From: an uncultured Eubacteriales bacterium
GTDB taxonomy: Bacteria; Bacillota; Clostridia; Oscillospirales; Acutalibacteraceae
Reading direction: 5' to 3'
Length of the DNA stretch: 64,000 nt
NCBI GenBank assembly: GCA_900317025.1
Contig: ONFG01000002.1
Location: forward strand, 1 to 64,000
Made by a program: the position numbers and the translations under genes. Numbering within the stretch: position 1 is the stretch's first letter; each line of letters begins with the position of its first letter. The notes beneath the pieces were generated by a model, which saw only the letters and a list, made by a program, of their open reading frames with translations, was not told where the DNA came from and searched no databases. Positions 35,184-44,145 of the stretch are shown piece after piece.

Positions 35184-37244
35184 ATGAATAGTAAAAAGAC
35201 GATCGCAATGATACTTGCGGCTATGATAGCCGCAGCAATGTTTACGGCTTGCTCCGCGGCAGACGCTGTTTCCGGCACACAGAGCGAGGAGCCTTCGGCA
35301 AGCGTTTCGGAGAAGCTCGCTCCTGGGAACGATCTCTCGTCACTTTCGGAGAAGGCGACCGACGATAATTCCCTTACCGACGGCGTGGCTGAGGAAAGCT
35401 CCGGCAGCGTGATCGACCTTGCAAACACGGAGTTCTTCACTGAGCGCGACCTTTCCGGTGATTACGACGAATCGAAGGCGGTAAAGATTACCTGCTTCGA
35501 TTCGACCTTTAAGGCAGAGGGCGAGGGCGTTGTGGTAAAGGATAACGTGCTGACGATTACGACGGAGGGCGTGTATATCCTTTCCGGAACGATCAAAGAC
35601 GGCAGGATCGTCGTTGAAGCGGGCGACAGCGACAAGGTGCAGCTCGTCCTTAACGGCTGCTCCATAACGAGCAGCAGCTATTCGGCGATCTATGTAAAGA
35701 GCGCCGACAAGGTGTTCATCACCACGGCTAAGGGTACGAAGAATACTGTTGCCGACGGCAAGACATACGCCTCCGACTCCGAGGAAAGCAACGTTGACGC
35801 GGCGATCTTCAGTAAGTCCGACCTCGTGATAAACGGCGGCGGCGAGCTTACCGTCACGGGCAGCATGAGCCACGCCATAGTTTCAAAGGACGACCTTAAA
35901 ATAACCGGGGGAACGCTTGGCGTGACCTCCGTCGACAGCGCCATTGCCGGAAAAGACAGCGTGCGCATTGCAAACGCGGCAATAAGCATAACAAGCGGCG
36001 GCGACGGCATCAAGTCCTCGAATACGGAAGACGCGTTGAAGGGCTACGTTTACCTTGAGAGCGGCACTGTCACGATCACCTCCGGAGGCGACGCGATCCA
36101 GGCGGACACCTCGCTTATAAATACCGGCGCAAAGGTTACCGCACAGGCGGGAGGCGGCAGCTCCGCTTCAACCAAGGAGCACACCGAGGAATTTGGCGGC
36201 AGAGGAATGTTCGGCGGTATGTTCGGCGGGAACGAAGGCACGGCAGCATCCGATTCGGCCGATGACGACTCCACAAGCACGAAGGGACTCAAAGCAGGTG
36301 GCGATATCATCGTCAAGGGCGGCGAATTCACTGCAGACAGCGCCGACGACGCCGTTCACTCCGACGGCAGCGTGACCATAGAGGGCGGCAAGCTCACCCT
36401 TACCTCTGGAGACGACGGTATTCACGCGGAAGAGAACGTTGTGATCTCCGGCGGCGAGCTGACGATCACCGGCAGCTACGAGGGCATTGAGGGAAAGAGC
36501 ATCACAATAAAAGACGGCACGGTCGACGTTACGTCAAGCGACGACGGCATGAACGCCACTGACGGAGTTTCCGAGGGCGGAATGCCGGGCGCGGGCGGCG
36601 GCATGATGGGCGGCGACGCGGCAAGCAGCGATGTCTTCCTTCTCATATCAGGCGGCACCGTTCATGTCAACGCTGACGGCGACGGTCTTGATTCCAACGG
36701 CACGCTGAAGGTCGAGGGCGGCAATATAACGGTAGACGGCCCGACGAACTCCGGCAACGGTGCGCTTGATTCCGGAAGCGGCGCGGCGATCAGCGGCGGC
36801 AGCATCATAGCGGTCGGCAGCTCCGGCATGGCGGAGTCGTTCGGCACAAGCTCCACTCAGGCGTCGATCCTTTACAATATGTCGGAAACTCACTCCGCGG
36901 GCGAGACGATAACGCTCAAAGACTCATCCGGAAACGTCCTCATGACGTACAAGGCGGAGAAGACGTTCAATTCTGTTGTTATCAGTACGCCCGAGATTAA
37001 AGAAAACGGCACATATACGCTCACGGTCGGAAGCCGGAGCTACACGATCGAGATGACTTCCGTATCCTACTCCAACGGCGGCAGCGTGGGCGGAATGCAA
37101 GGCGGTATGGGCGGCGGAATGCGCGGTCAGATGGGCGGTCAGGCAGACGGCGAACAGGGCGGTATGCCCGGCGGAAACATGGGCGGCATGAGAGGCGGCA
37201 TGGGAGGCTTCGGCAGAGACTCCGCCGCGTCGCCCGAGATTTAA
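35184..37244 (+). CDS. Carbohydrate-binding beta-helix lipoprotein (DUF4353/Cthe_2159-like)
   Basis: The 686-aa lipoprotein has a lipobox FTAC with Cys23. Residues about 60-600 are made of short beta-helix turns (VVEAGDSDKVQLVLNG, LKITGGTLGVTSVDSA, VTIEGGKLTLTSGDDG, LKVEGGNITVDGPTN) typical of DUF4353 proteins, for which a Clostridium thermocellum member binds polysaccharide and calcium. Inserts at about 330-350 and 470-485 and the last 60 residues are Gly/Met-rich. It probably sits on the cell surface and binds a glycan. GGAGG precedes the start, and four TTTAAG repeats lie upstream. Confidence 0.82.
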   Translation: MNSKKTIAMILAAMIAAAMFTACSAADAVSGTQSEEPSASVSEKLAPGNDLSSLSEKATDDNSLTDGVAEESSGSVIDLANTEFFTERDLSGDYDESKAVKITCFDSTFKAEGEGVVVKDNVLTITTEGVYILSGTIKDGRIVVEAGDSDKVQLVLNGCSITSSSYSAIYVKSADKVFITTAKGTKNTVADGKTYASDSEESNVDAAIFSKSDLVINGGGELTVTGSMSHAIVSKDDLKITGGTLGVTSVDSAIAGKDSVRIANAAISITSGGDGIKSSNTEDALKGYVYLESGTVTITSGGDAIQADTSLINTGAKVTAQAGGGSSASTKEHTEEFGGRGMFGGMFGGNEGTAASDSADDDSTSTKGLKAGGDIIVKGGEFTADSADDAVHSDGSVTIEGGKLTLTSGDDGIHAEENVVISGGELTITGSYEGIEGKSITIKDGTVDVTSSDDGMNATDGVSEGGMPGAGGGMMGGDAASSDVFLLISGGTVHVNADGDGLDSNGTLKVEGGNITVDGPTNSGNGALDSGSGAAISGGSIIAVGSSGMAESFGTSSTQASILYNMSETHSAGETITLKDSSGNVLMTYKAEKTFNSVVISTPEIKENGTYTLTVGSRSYTIEMTSVSYSNGGSVGGMQGGMGGGMRGQMGGQADGEQGGMPGGNMGGMRGGMGGFGRDSAASPEI

Positions 37245-37269
37245 CAACCTCCTCAATTCTATACAAAAC

Positions 37270-37310
37270 GTGAAAGGGCGCTGCCGTATCTTCGGGCGGC
37301 GTCCTTTCAC
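37270..37310 (+). terminator. Terminator after the lipoprotein gene
   Basis: A long stem GTGAAAGGGCGCTGCC pairs with GGGCGGCGTCCTTTCAC, followed by AATAAAA. Confidence 0.7.
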
Positions 37311-37312
37311 AA

Positions 37313-37349
37313 TAAAAAAGCCGGACCGCAAGCGTACTGCGATCCGGTT
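37313..37349 (-). terminator. Terminator of the dockerin amidase gene
   Basis: On the minus strand, CCGGATCGCA pairs with TGCGGTCCGG, followed by CTTTTTTATT. Confidence 0.85.
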
Positions 37350-37365
37350 TATTATCAATGATGCT

Positions 37366-38640
37366 TTAAGCGAGCGAATCTTCCGAAACGGTGATCCCCT
37401 GGGCGAGTATCCTTGCGACGTCCTTGCGGAAGTCGTCCATATCTACGCCGTGGTAAACGAACCAGTGGTCGGGGTCGCCGTGGTTCGTGCCGATACCGGC
37501 TCTTCCGGCCTCGGCGTGGCTGATAACATTGTCTGCATTCAGACCGTGCAGGCTGCAAAGGTAGGCTGTGTAGAGCGTGGCATTGGCCCAGATGGCGTTA
37601 AAGTATTCCTGATTGGCGTATGCGCTGTATCCTACCATGGCGCCGGTGTAGTTGTCGTAATAGAAGCCGCCCGGCTCGCAGATCTCGAAGTCGAGGAACG
37701 TTCTGTTGGCGGGCTGGCCTGCGTGCCAGGCCGTCTGATCGAGTGGCAGGTAATTGTAAGCGCAGTTGTTGTCGAGGAAGGAGTGAACGGCTGCGTCCGT
37801 GTTCGGTCTGTTCCACGAGGAGTACCACGCGTCCGCCATAACGCCGGGAGTAGCCGTCGAGTGAACGACAACGCCGTCAAACTGCTCGAAGTCCTTCGTC
37901 ATATTGTAGCAGTCGTTATTCGTCATCATGTGGGTGTATACCGTGAGGGAATGTCCGCCGGAACGAATCGTCTTTTTGAGCAAGTTGTTCTCAACGGTAA
38001 CGGTGCATTTTGCCGATGCTCCGTTGGAAGCCTTTACTTTTATAACTGCCGTGCCGGGGTGGAACGCCTTTATCAAGCCTGTGTTGGTGAATTCAAGAAC
38101 GTTGTACGGGTCGCCGTCTTCGTCGGTCAGCCCGTCGGTCGAGATGCTGTTTTCAAAGATCTCGTAAGTAAACTGCACTTTATCGAGACCGATCGCGGGC
38201 GAGAGCGTCGGGTGCAGGTCTATCCTTTCGCCGCAGTTTGCAAGGTACTGCGAAGGGATAACGACGACCGGATCCGGTTCGCCAATGTACTCCTTGAGTG
38301 CCGCGAGAGCGTCGGCTGAGGTGACGTAGCCGTCGCCGTCCATGTCGGCAAGATGGAGTACGCTTTCGTCGAGCTTTTCAAGCTCGATCGAGTGGCGAAG
38401 GATGAGCAGCGCGTCGTTGCTCGTAACTACGCCGTCGCCGTCAACGTCGCCCGGCTTGGGCGAATCGTCCGTGGCGGCTTCGTCGCCGGAATCGGCGGTA
38501 TCCGCCGTTTCAGCAGTAATAACGGCAACCTCGTTCTCCGTTTCGTCCGCAAAAGCGGTGACAGTCGAAGCCGTGGTCAGTGCCGAAGCTGCGAGAATAA
38601 CGCAGATCAGCTTTTTAAAAGCAAATGCCGAATGATCCAT
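37366..38640 (-). CDS. Secreted dockerin-N-acetylmuramoyl-L-alanine amidase
   Basis: The 424-aa protein has a signal peptide (about 1-31), a type I dockerin at about 62-125 (GDVDGDGVVTSNDALLILRH and ADMDGDGYVTSADALAALKE), an Ig-like segment at about 130-215 and an amidase_2 domain to the end. Zinc ligands are likely His in VVHSTATPG and His in VISHAEAGR, with the GDPDHWF motif near the end. It should cut the MurNAc-L-Ala bond of peptidoglycan while docked on a cohesin. AAGAGG precedes the ATG. upp lies upstream on the same strand. Confidence 0.87.
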   Translation of the reverse strand: MDHSAFAFKKLICVILAASALTTASTVTAFADETENEVAVITAETADTADSGDEAATDDSPKPGDVDGDGVVTSNDALLILRHSIELEKLDESVLHLADMDGDGYVTSADALAALKEYIGEPDPVVVIPSQYLANCGERIDLHPTLSPAIGLDKVQFTYEIFENSISTDGLTDEDGDPYNVLEFTNTGLIKAFHPGTAVIKVKASNGASAKCTVTVENNLLKKTIRSGGHSLTVYTHMMTNNDCYNMTKDFEQFDGVVVHSTATPGVMADAWYSSWNRPNTDAAVHSFLDNNCAYNYLPLDQTAWHAGQPANRTFLDFEICEPGGFYYDNYTGAMVGYSAYANQEYFNAIWANATLYTAYLCSLHGLNADNVISHAEAGRAGIGTNHGDPDHWFVYHGVDMDDFRKDVARILAQGITVSEDSLA

Positions 38641-38710
38641 TGTAAAAACCTCTTTCTTTCGGGAGCGTCTGCTCCGGTTTATCTAATATTCAAAGAGCAG
38701 AGACAGTGGA

Positions 38711-39352
38711 TCACTTCGTGCCGAAGATCCTGTCGCCTGCGTCTCCGAGACCCGGGCATATGTATGCGTTCTCGTTGAGGCAACGGTCGAGGTTGCCGCA
38801 GTAGATCCCGATATCGGGGTGAGCCTTTGAAAGCACTTCTAGACCCTCCGGGGCTGCGATGATGCACATGAACTTGATGCTTTTGCCGCCCTTTGCCTTT
38901 ATCATATCAATGGCGGCGGCAGCCGAACCGCCCGTAGCGAGCATCGGGTCAAGCACGATAACTTCGCGCTGCTCGATCATCTGAGGCAGCTTGCAGTAAT
39001 ACTCCTGCGGAAGATGCGTTTCTTCGTTGCGGCACAGACCGATGTGACCGACCTTTGCCGAAGGCACGAGCTTGAGTATGCCGTCTACCATACCGAGACC
39101 TGCGCGCAGGATCGGAACTACGGCGAGCTTTTTGCCGGAGATGACGGGCGCCATGCACTTCTCGATCGGCGTCTCGATCTCGATCTCTTCCGTGGGAAGG
39201 CTGCGAAGCGACTCAAACGCCATCAGCATCGCGATCTCTTCAACGAGGCTCCGAAACTCGCCCGTACCCGTATTCTTATCTCTGAGCAACGAGATCTTAT
39301 GCTTGATGAGCGGGTGATCCATTATCATGACGTTTCCTGTTTTGTTATCCAT
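38711..39352 (-). CDS. upp: Uracil phosphoribosyltransferase
   Basis: The 213-aa enzyme makes UMP from uracil and PRPP for pyrimidine salvage. The PRPP-binding loop is [14 protein letters not shown] (about 130-143), the 5' end has [18 protein letters not shown], and the uracil-binding tail is [15 protein letters not shown]. The start at 39352 follows AAAGGAAC by 10 bp; the frame to 39382 extends across that site. A consensus promoter lies at 39403-39431. Confidence 0.97.
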   Translation of the reverse strand: MDNKTGNVMIMDHPLIKHKISLLRDKNTGTGEFRSLVEEIAMLMAFESLRSLPTEEIEIETPIEKCMAPVISGKKLAVVPILRAGLGMVDGILKLVPSAKVGHIGLCRNEETHLPQEYYCKLPQMIEQREVIVLDPMLATGGSAAAAIDMIKAKGGKSIKFMCIIAAPEGLEVLSKAHPDIGIYCGNLDRCLNENAYICPGLGDAGDRIFGTK

Positions 39353-39402
39353 TATGACACGTTCCTTTCTTTTTATATGCACGGTTCCTTAACGGTTCTT
39401 CC

Positions 39403-39431
39403 ATTATACAACACACCGCCTTTTTTGTCAA
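39403..39431 (-). promoter_or_regulatory. upp promoter
   Basis: On the minus strand, TTGACA (39431-39426) and TATAAT (39408-39403) are spaced 17 bp. The leader just downstream has a direct repeat GAACCGT-TAAG-GAACCGT. Confidence 0.85.
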
Positions 39432-39603
39432 CGCGGCAGTCGGCGGAGTGTGTCCGCTGACGTGCGCGCACTGACCGGTTCCTTGCTCGTGGGCATTTTG
39501 TTCCCACGCTTCATCGAAAGGCTGTGCAGCCAACCAAGTAGACGTGCCGGGCGCGACAACCCGTGCGGGACGGAGTCTGTGGTAAAGATATGGTAGAAAC
39601 GCG

Positions 39604-39684
39604 AACTTCCTGCGGGGTGCGGTCTGCCGGTGGCAGACGTTGTCGAAGACAAAAGCACCGACCGAGGCGGCAGCCGAGACCCGC
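39604..39684. repeat. 81-bp structured dispersed repeat, copy 1
   Basis: It matches 61784-61864 at 75 of 81 positions by eye. It can fold as an outer stem GGTGC/GCACC enclosing hairpins TCTGCC-GGT-GGCAGA and TTGTC-GAA-GACAA. It lies about 36 bp upstream of the promoter of the large dockerin gene. No reading frame in it has a plausible start site. It may be a REP-type element or an RNA element. Confidence 0.75.
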
Positions 39685-39719
39685 ATACCCGTCCGGTGCT
39701 TGTGAAGTGAAATATGATA

Positions 39720-39748
39720 TTGACAAAATGGTGAAATGGTGATAAAAT
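39720..39748 (+). promoter_or_regulatory. Promoter of the large dockerin protein gene
   Basis: TTGACA (39720-39725) and TAAAAT (39743-39748) with a 17-bp spacer give an untranslated leader of about 95 nt. Confidence 0.8.
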
Positions 39749-39850
39749 TATCCCATAATAATATGTCAGTTTGTACAATTATTTCATTATATATATTCAC
39801 TAAATTTTTGTTAATATATTCTTGCATTGTTACTAAAGGGGTTCGATCAT

Positions 39851-42800
39851 ATGAAGCATTTTAAGCCGGCAGCGAAAGCTGTTTCGTTATTATTGGCGGC
39901 TGTTCTGCTGCTTGCTCTGCCTTCTGCTACGGCGCTCGCCGCTGAATTGTACGAGCCGTCGGCAGCGGCCGTCACTCAGATAATCGTTCGTAATGACGCG
40001 ACCGGCAAAGATATATCCTCCGAGCCGGAGATCTTCCTTGACAACAGCGATATCGCCGGCGGGCAGTGCTCCGCTACGATCACGGTGAGCCTTGCCGATG
40101 CCTACGGCAGCACCAATGTTTCGGGCGATTCGATAACCTACGCGCTGAGCAACTCCACAGGCAGCGCAAGAGTCGAGGACATTACGCCCGACGGAGTGAC
40201 GTCGAGCAAAACGCTCCGCCTTTACGGCTACGACGGCAGCGATTCTCTGAGATCGCCCAGAAAGCCCGGTACGACTACGATCTCCTTCACTAATACCGAT
40301 ATGTCCAACAGAGTAGACAAGACGGTGAAGTGTACTGTGCTCGCTCCCGCGTCCGACATGGAGGTCTTCTGGAACGGCAGCTCCGAGCCGCTCACCCTCA
40401 ACGATCTCTCGATCGACAACAGCGATAGCGTCACCGCCGTGACCGAACATTCCTACAAGCTTACGGCAAATGTTCTGCCGAGTGAATCGACCGACAAGGT
40501 CATCTGGAACGTCTACGAGGGCAGCTATTCCGGTCAAGGTACAGCCTCGCCCACTACAAAGGCGACCGTCACCGAAGACGGCGTGTTTAACGCTCTCCGC
40601 GAGGGCGAGGTAACTATCGAGGCACGATTTGCCGGCACCTCGTCGTCGCAGAGACTTTACAGCTACGGCACGAAGAAGGTCGAAGAAAACGGCTCCTTGA
40701 CCGAGCGAACGGTACAGACTATACCGAAATATATCCATGTTAAAATAGTCAAGGTAAACCCGGCGGCCAAGATCACATTTAAAGACGTTCCGTCGGTGAT
40801 CGGAGTGGGGGAGACGTATCAGACGCTTGCCGAGGTAACGCCTTCCTATACGGGCAGCGGCTACTCTTCCACAACAGACAAACTGACATGGACGTCGAGC
40901 GACGAGACCGTCGTTCAGATCTCACCCGACGGTCTGTTGAAGGGGGTCGGCAAGGGCAGTGCGGTAATAACGCTTTACGCCGAGAATAACAGCATTTACG
41001 CCGAACAGAACGTTAAGGTCATCAGGCGCCCCACAGGGATCACGATCGCGCCGACGCCCGCCGAAACGAGGGTAAGCGTGCCGATCGAGCTTCGGGCGGT
41101 GATGACCCCCTCCGACGCGAGCGACGACATCGTTTGGTCTTTGAGTGACAACAACGTAGCAAAGTTAAGCGTTCAACCGAGCAGCGAACAGAGCAGCGTG
41201 CAGACGGCGCTTCTGACGGGGCTTTCCGAGGGTACCGTTATGGTCACCGCCACGGCTTACGCTACGGGGGTGTCTGAAACTATCAGCATTAAGGTCGACC
41301 CGAGGATTGAATCGGACGGTCTGTCTCTCGAATACGAAAAGGACGAGAGCACGTATTCTGTTTATAACGGCGTGACTGTCGACCTGTATACAGGGCAGGA
41401 GATAAATATAAAGTCGAACCTGACATCTCTCGACGGCTCGACTCCCGATGATACGATCGAGTGGGAGGTCACGAACAGCAACGATTGCCTGACGGTCGTT
41501 TCGCAGTCCGGCGAGGGGATCACCCTTCACGGCAGCTCGCCCGGAACGGCGACTGTCAAGGCTTTTTCCTCGACGGATCACTCTGTTGCAAAGACGTTTT
41601 ACGTTCAGGTCCTCAGAGCCTGCGACTACATCAATTTCTGCAAGCCCGATATGGAGACAACTATACCGAGCACAAAGTCGATGAACGTAGGCTCTTTCAC
41701 AATGATGAGAGCGAAGCTTACTATAGACGGCAATTATCCTTTCCAGCACTCCGACAGTGTAGTAAGCTGGGAATCGAGCGATCCCGCGGTCGCTCAGGTC
41801 GATCAGAACGGCAATGTCAGAGCGATCGCCAACGGCGAAGCGTACATTACAGTCAAAACAGCCTCCGGTCAGACAGCAAGTCAATACATATATGTATACA
41901 CCACCTCTGAAGTGATAATGGAGTATGTTACGGCGTCGGAGGACGGTTCGCTCCCGACAACCGATATAGGTATCGACAAAGATAAGAACGGAACAAAGAA
42001 GCTTGGCGTAACCGTTAAAGATGGATTGGGCAACTCCGTTAGTAATACCGACGTGCAGTGGTCTTCCTCCAATGAGTCTGTGGCAAAGGTCAACAACGAG
42101 GGCGTCGTTACAGCGGTCGATCTCGGCGAGACCATCATCACCGTAACGAGCGGCAACAAGAGCGATCAGTGCCGTGTGTGGGTATGGACATATATGAGAT
42201 ATGTGACCATAGAAGATATCGAGCCGCAGGTCTATTCTCCGGTAAAGACCGTTTATGAGCCTAAGCCGAAAGTTATTTTTGGCGACAAAGAGCTGGTAGA
42301 AAATGTTGATTATTCTCTTTCTTATGAGAATAACACCAGCGTAGGGAGCGCGAGCGTGACGCTTACCGGTATGGGTGATTTCTGGGGAGAGGAGATGGTC
42401 TACTTCAGTATCGTCCCGAAGCCGATCACAGACCCGGAGATCGCGTATATGGAGATACCGGAGTACGATTATACAGGATTCTCCATAACGCCGATCCCCG
42501 AGCTTACCTGTTCGTTTATCCTTATGACCGAGGAGACCGATTACACATATTCATACTATGATAATGTAGTGCCCGGAACGGGAAAGATAGTGGTAAGGGG
42601 TACGGGAAACTACACCGGGACGATCGAGATACCGTTCCACATTCACTGCGACCACCAGTTTGAAAAGCCGCCCGCTGTCGTAAAAGAGGCGACCTGCGCC
42701 GAACCGGGCATAAAGCAGGGCTACTGCACTGTTTGCAAGCAGACGGTCGATATCGAGATACCGTCGCTCCCTCATACATTCGGCGGCGCCGTTACGGTCG

Positions 42801-44014
42801 CGCCCACAACGAGTACCGAGGGCTACGACCTCCATACCTGCGAGGTGTGCGGCTTTAGCTATAAAGACAACTATGTCGACAAGCTCCCCGGTATAAAGAT
42901 CTCTGAGTGCTCCGCAACGATCAGCGGAATGAATTTCCCTTACAAGGGCGAACCGATAACGCCGACCGTTACGATAACCCACGGCGGAAAAACGCTCGTC
43001 GAGGGAACGGATTATACCATAACCTACCTTAATAATACATCGGTCGGAACGGGATATATCCTAATAACCGGAGCGGGAGAGTACTCCGGAATGGGCAAGA
43101 TCACCTTCCATATAACGAACGGCGTTTCGGACGCCGACACGGACGCTCCGAAGGACGTAACCATAGAGATGACCGACATCGAGGTCGAGAACGACACGAA
43201 CGACGGACGTATCTCCATTGCTAACGACGAGCCGCAGATCCTCAATTCCGTAACGTACTCGCCGCTTCTTGCGCCGTATGAGCCGAAGCCCTCGGCTTCT
43301 GCCGACGGTATAGCGCTGATCGAAAATGTCGACTACATCATAACCTATACGAATAACGACAGGATCGGTACCGCGACTATCTCTATGACCGGTATCGGCA
43401 AGTATAAGGGAACAGCAAGGTTCCAGTTCGACATTCTTCCGAGGTCAATGCGCGACGGTACGATCATCTTCAGAGCGATAGATACCCAGAAATGCACCGG
43501 TCAGCCGCTGACTCCCCAGCCGATAGTGATCTTCAGCAATGTGATCCTTTCAAGCACCACCGATTACACGGTGACTTACAAGAACAACACCCAGCCGGGC
43601 ATGGCAACGGCAACGATAACCGGTATCGGGAATTACACCGACTCGATCGACCTGAACTTCGATATCGAGTGCGACCACGATTATGAAGACACCTACGTCC
43701 CCGGCAGCGGCTCAAACCCCGGATATACACTCCACACCTGCCGTATCTGCGGCGATACCTATAAGGACAACGAAAAATCAAAAATGATCCTCGGAGACGT
43801 AAACGACGACGGAGTTGTCGCGGCAGACGACGCGTTAATGACGCTTCGCCACACGGTCGGATTGACCGTACTAAACAGATCCCAGATAAGCGCTGCGGAC
43901 GTCGACTTTGACAACACCGTTACGGCAAACGATAGCCTCTCCATCTTGCGGTATACCATAGGTATGGCTTCCGCTGATACGCCGATAGGCAAATCGTCTT
44001 CGGCGGTCTCTTAG
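39851..44014 (+). CDS. Large secreted Ig-like repeat protein with C-terminal dockerin
   Basis: The 1387-aa protein has a signal peptide (LLLAAVLLLALPSATALA), a row of BIG2-type Ig-like domains to about residue 780 (for example WTSSDETVVQISPDGLLKG and WESSDPAVAQVDQNGNVRAI), then five copies of a 65-70-aa module with the core DYxxxYxNNxxxGxAxxxxTGxGxYxG. Two further stretches carry CxxC pairs with GYxLHTCxxCG. It ends in a type I dockerin (GDVNDDGVVAADDALMTLRH). It is probably a cell-surface or cellulosome-linked adhesin. The start at 39851 has AAAGGGG 10 bp upstream. Confidence 0.87.
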   Translation: MKHFKPAAKAVSLLLAAVLLLALPSATALAAELYEPSAAAVTQIIVRNDATGKDISSEPEIFLDNSDIAGGQCSATITVSLADAYGSTNVSGDSITYALSNSTGSARVEDITPDGVTSSKTLRLYGYDGSDSLRSPRKPGTTTISFTNTDMSNRVDKTVKCTVLAPASDMEVFWNGSSEPLTLNDLSIDNSDSVTAVTEHSYKLTANVLPSESTDKVIWNVYEGSYSGQGTASPTTKATVTEDGVFNALREGEVTIEARFAGTSSSQRLYSYGTKKVEENGSLTERTVQTIPKYIHVKIVKVNPAAKITFKDVPSVIGVGETYQTLAEVTPSYTGSGYSSTTDKLTWTSSDETVVQISPDGLLKGVGKGSAVITLYAENNSIYAEQNVKVIRRPTGITIAPTPAETRVSVPIELRAVMTPSDASDDIVWSLSDNNVAKLSVQPSSEQSSVQTALLTGLSEGTVMVTATAYATGVSETISIKVDPRIESDGLSLEYEKDESTYSVYNGVTVDLYTGQEINIKSNLTSLDGSTPDDTIEWEVTNSNDCLTVVSQSGEGITLHGSSPGTATVKAFSSTDHSVAKTFYVQVLRACDYINFCKPDMETTIPSTKSMNVGSFTMMRAKLTIDGNYPFQHSDSVVSWESSDPAVAQVDQNGNVRAIANGEAYITVKTASGQTASQYIYVYTTSEVIMEYVTASEDGSLPTTDIGIDKDKNGTKKLGVTVKDGLGNSVSNTDVQWSSSNESVAKVNNEGVVTAVDLGETIITVTSGNKSDQCRVWVWTYMRYVTIEDIEPQVYSPVKTVYEPKPKVIFGDKELVENVDYSLSYENNTSVGSASVTLTGMGDFWGEEMVYFSIVPKPITDPEIAYMEIPEYDYTGFSITPIPELTCSFILMTEETDYTYSYYDNVVPGTGKIVVRGTGNYTGTIEIPFHIHCDHQFEKPPAVVKEATCAEPGIKQGYCTVCKQTVDIEIPSLPHTFGGAVTVAPTTSTEGYDLHTCEVCGFSYKDNYVDKLPGIKISECSATISGMNFPYKGEPITPTVTITHGGKTLVEGTDYTITYLNNTSVGTGYILITGAGEYSGMGKITFHITNGVSDADTDAPKDVTIEMTDIEVENDTNDGRISIANDEPQILNSVTYSPLLAPYEPKPSASADGIALIENVDYIITYTNNDRIGTATISMTGIGKYKGTARFQFDILPRSMRDGTIIFRAIDTQKCTGQPLTPQPIVIFSNVILSSTTDYTVTYKNNTQPGMATATITGIGNYTDSIDLNFDIECDHDYEDTYVPGSGSNPGYTLHTCRICGDTYKDNEKSKMILGDVNDDGVVAADDALMTLRHTVGLTVLNRSQISAADVDFDNTVTANDSLSILRYTIGMASADTPIGKSSSAVS

Positions 44015-44094
44015 GCTTTGGGCATATCATCGTGATCTGCCGGCACAGTTAAAACGCAAAGTATGACCGTAATCTTCGGTTCTAGATTTAACAG

Positions 44095-44128
44095 AAAAAC
44101 GCCCCGCCCGGGATTTCCCGGACGGGGC
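44095..44128 (-). terminator. Terminator of the LCP gene
   Basis: On the minus strand, GCCCCGTCCGGG pairs with CCCGGGCGGGGC, followed by GTTTTT. The stem also lies behind the converging large gene. Confidence 0.88.
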
Positions 44129-44145
44129 AAGCTTTATGTGTTCTG

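Noticed and set aside
37366..38319. Plus-strand 349-aa frame from 37270
   Set aside because: It is antisense to the dockerin amidase and starts in its terminator.
39345..39827. Minus-strand frame sharing a peptide with the frame at 61759-62001 (SVGA-VFD-VCHRQ-AP)
   Set aside because: The similarity is simply the 81-bp DNA repeat read in the same frame; neither frame has a start site, and flanks differ.
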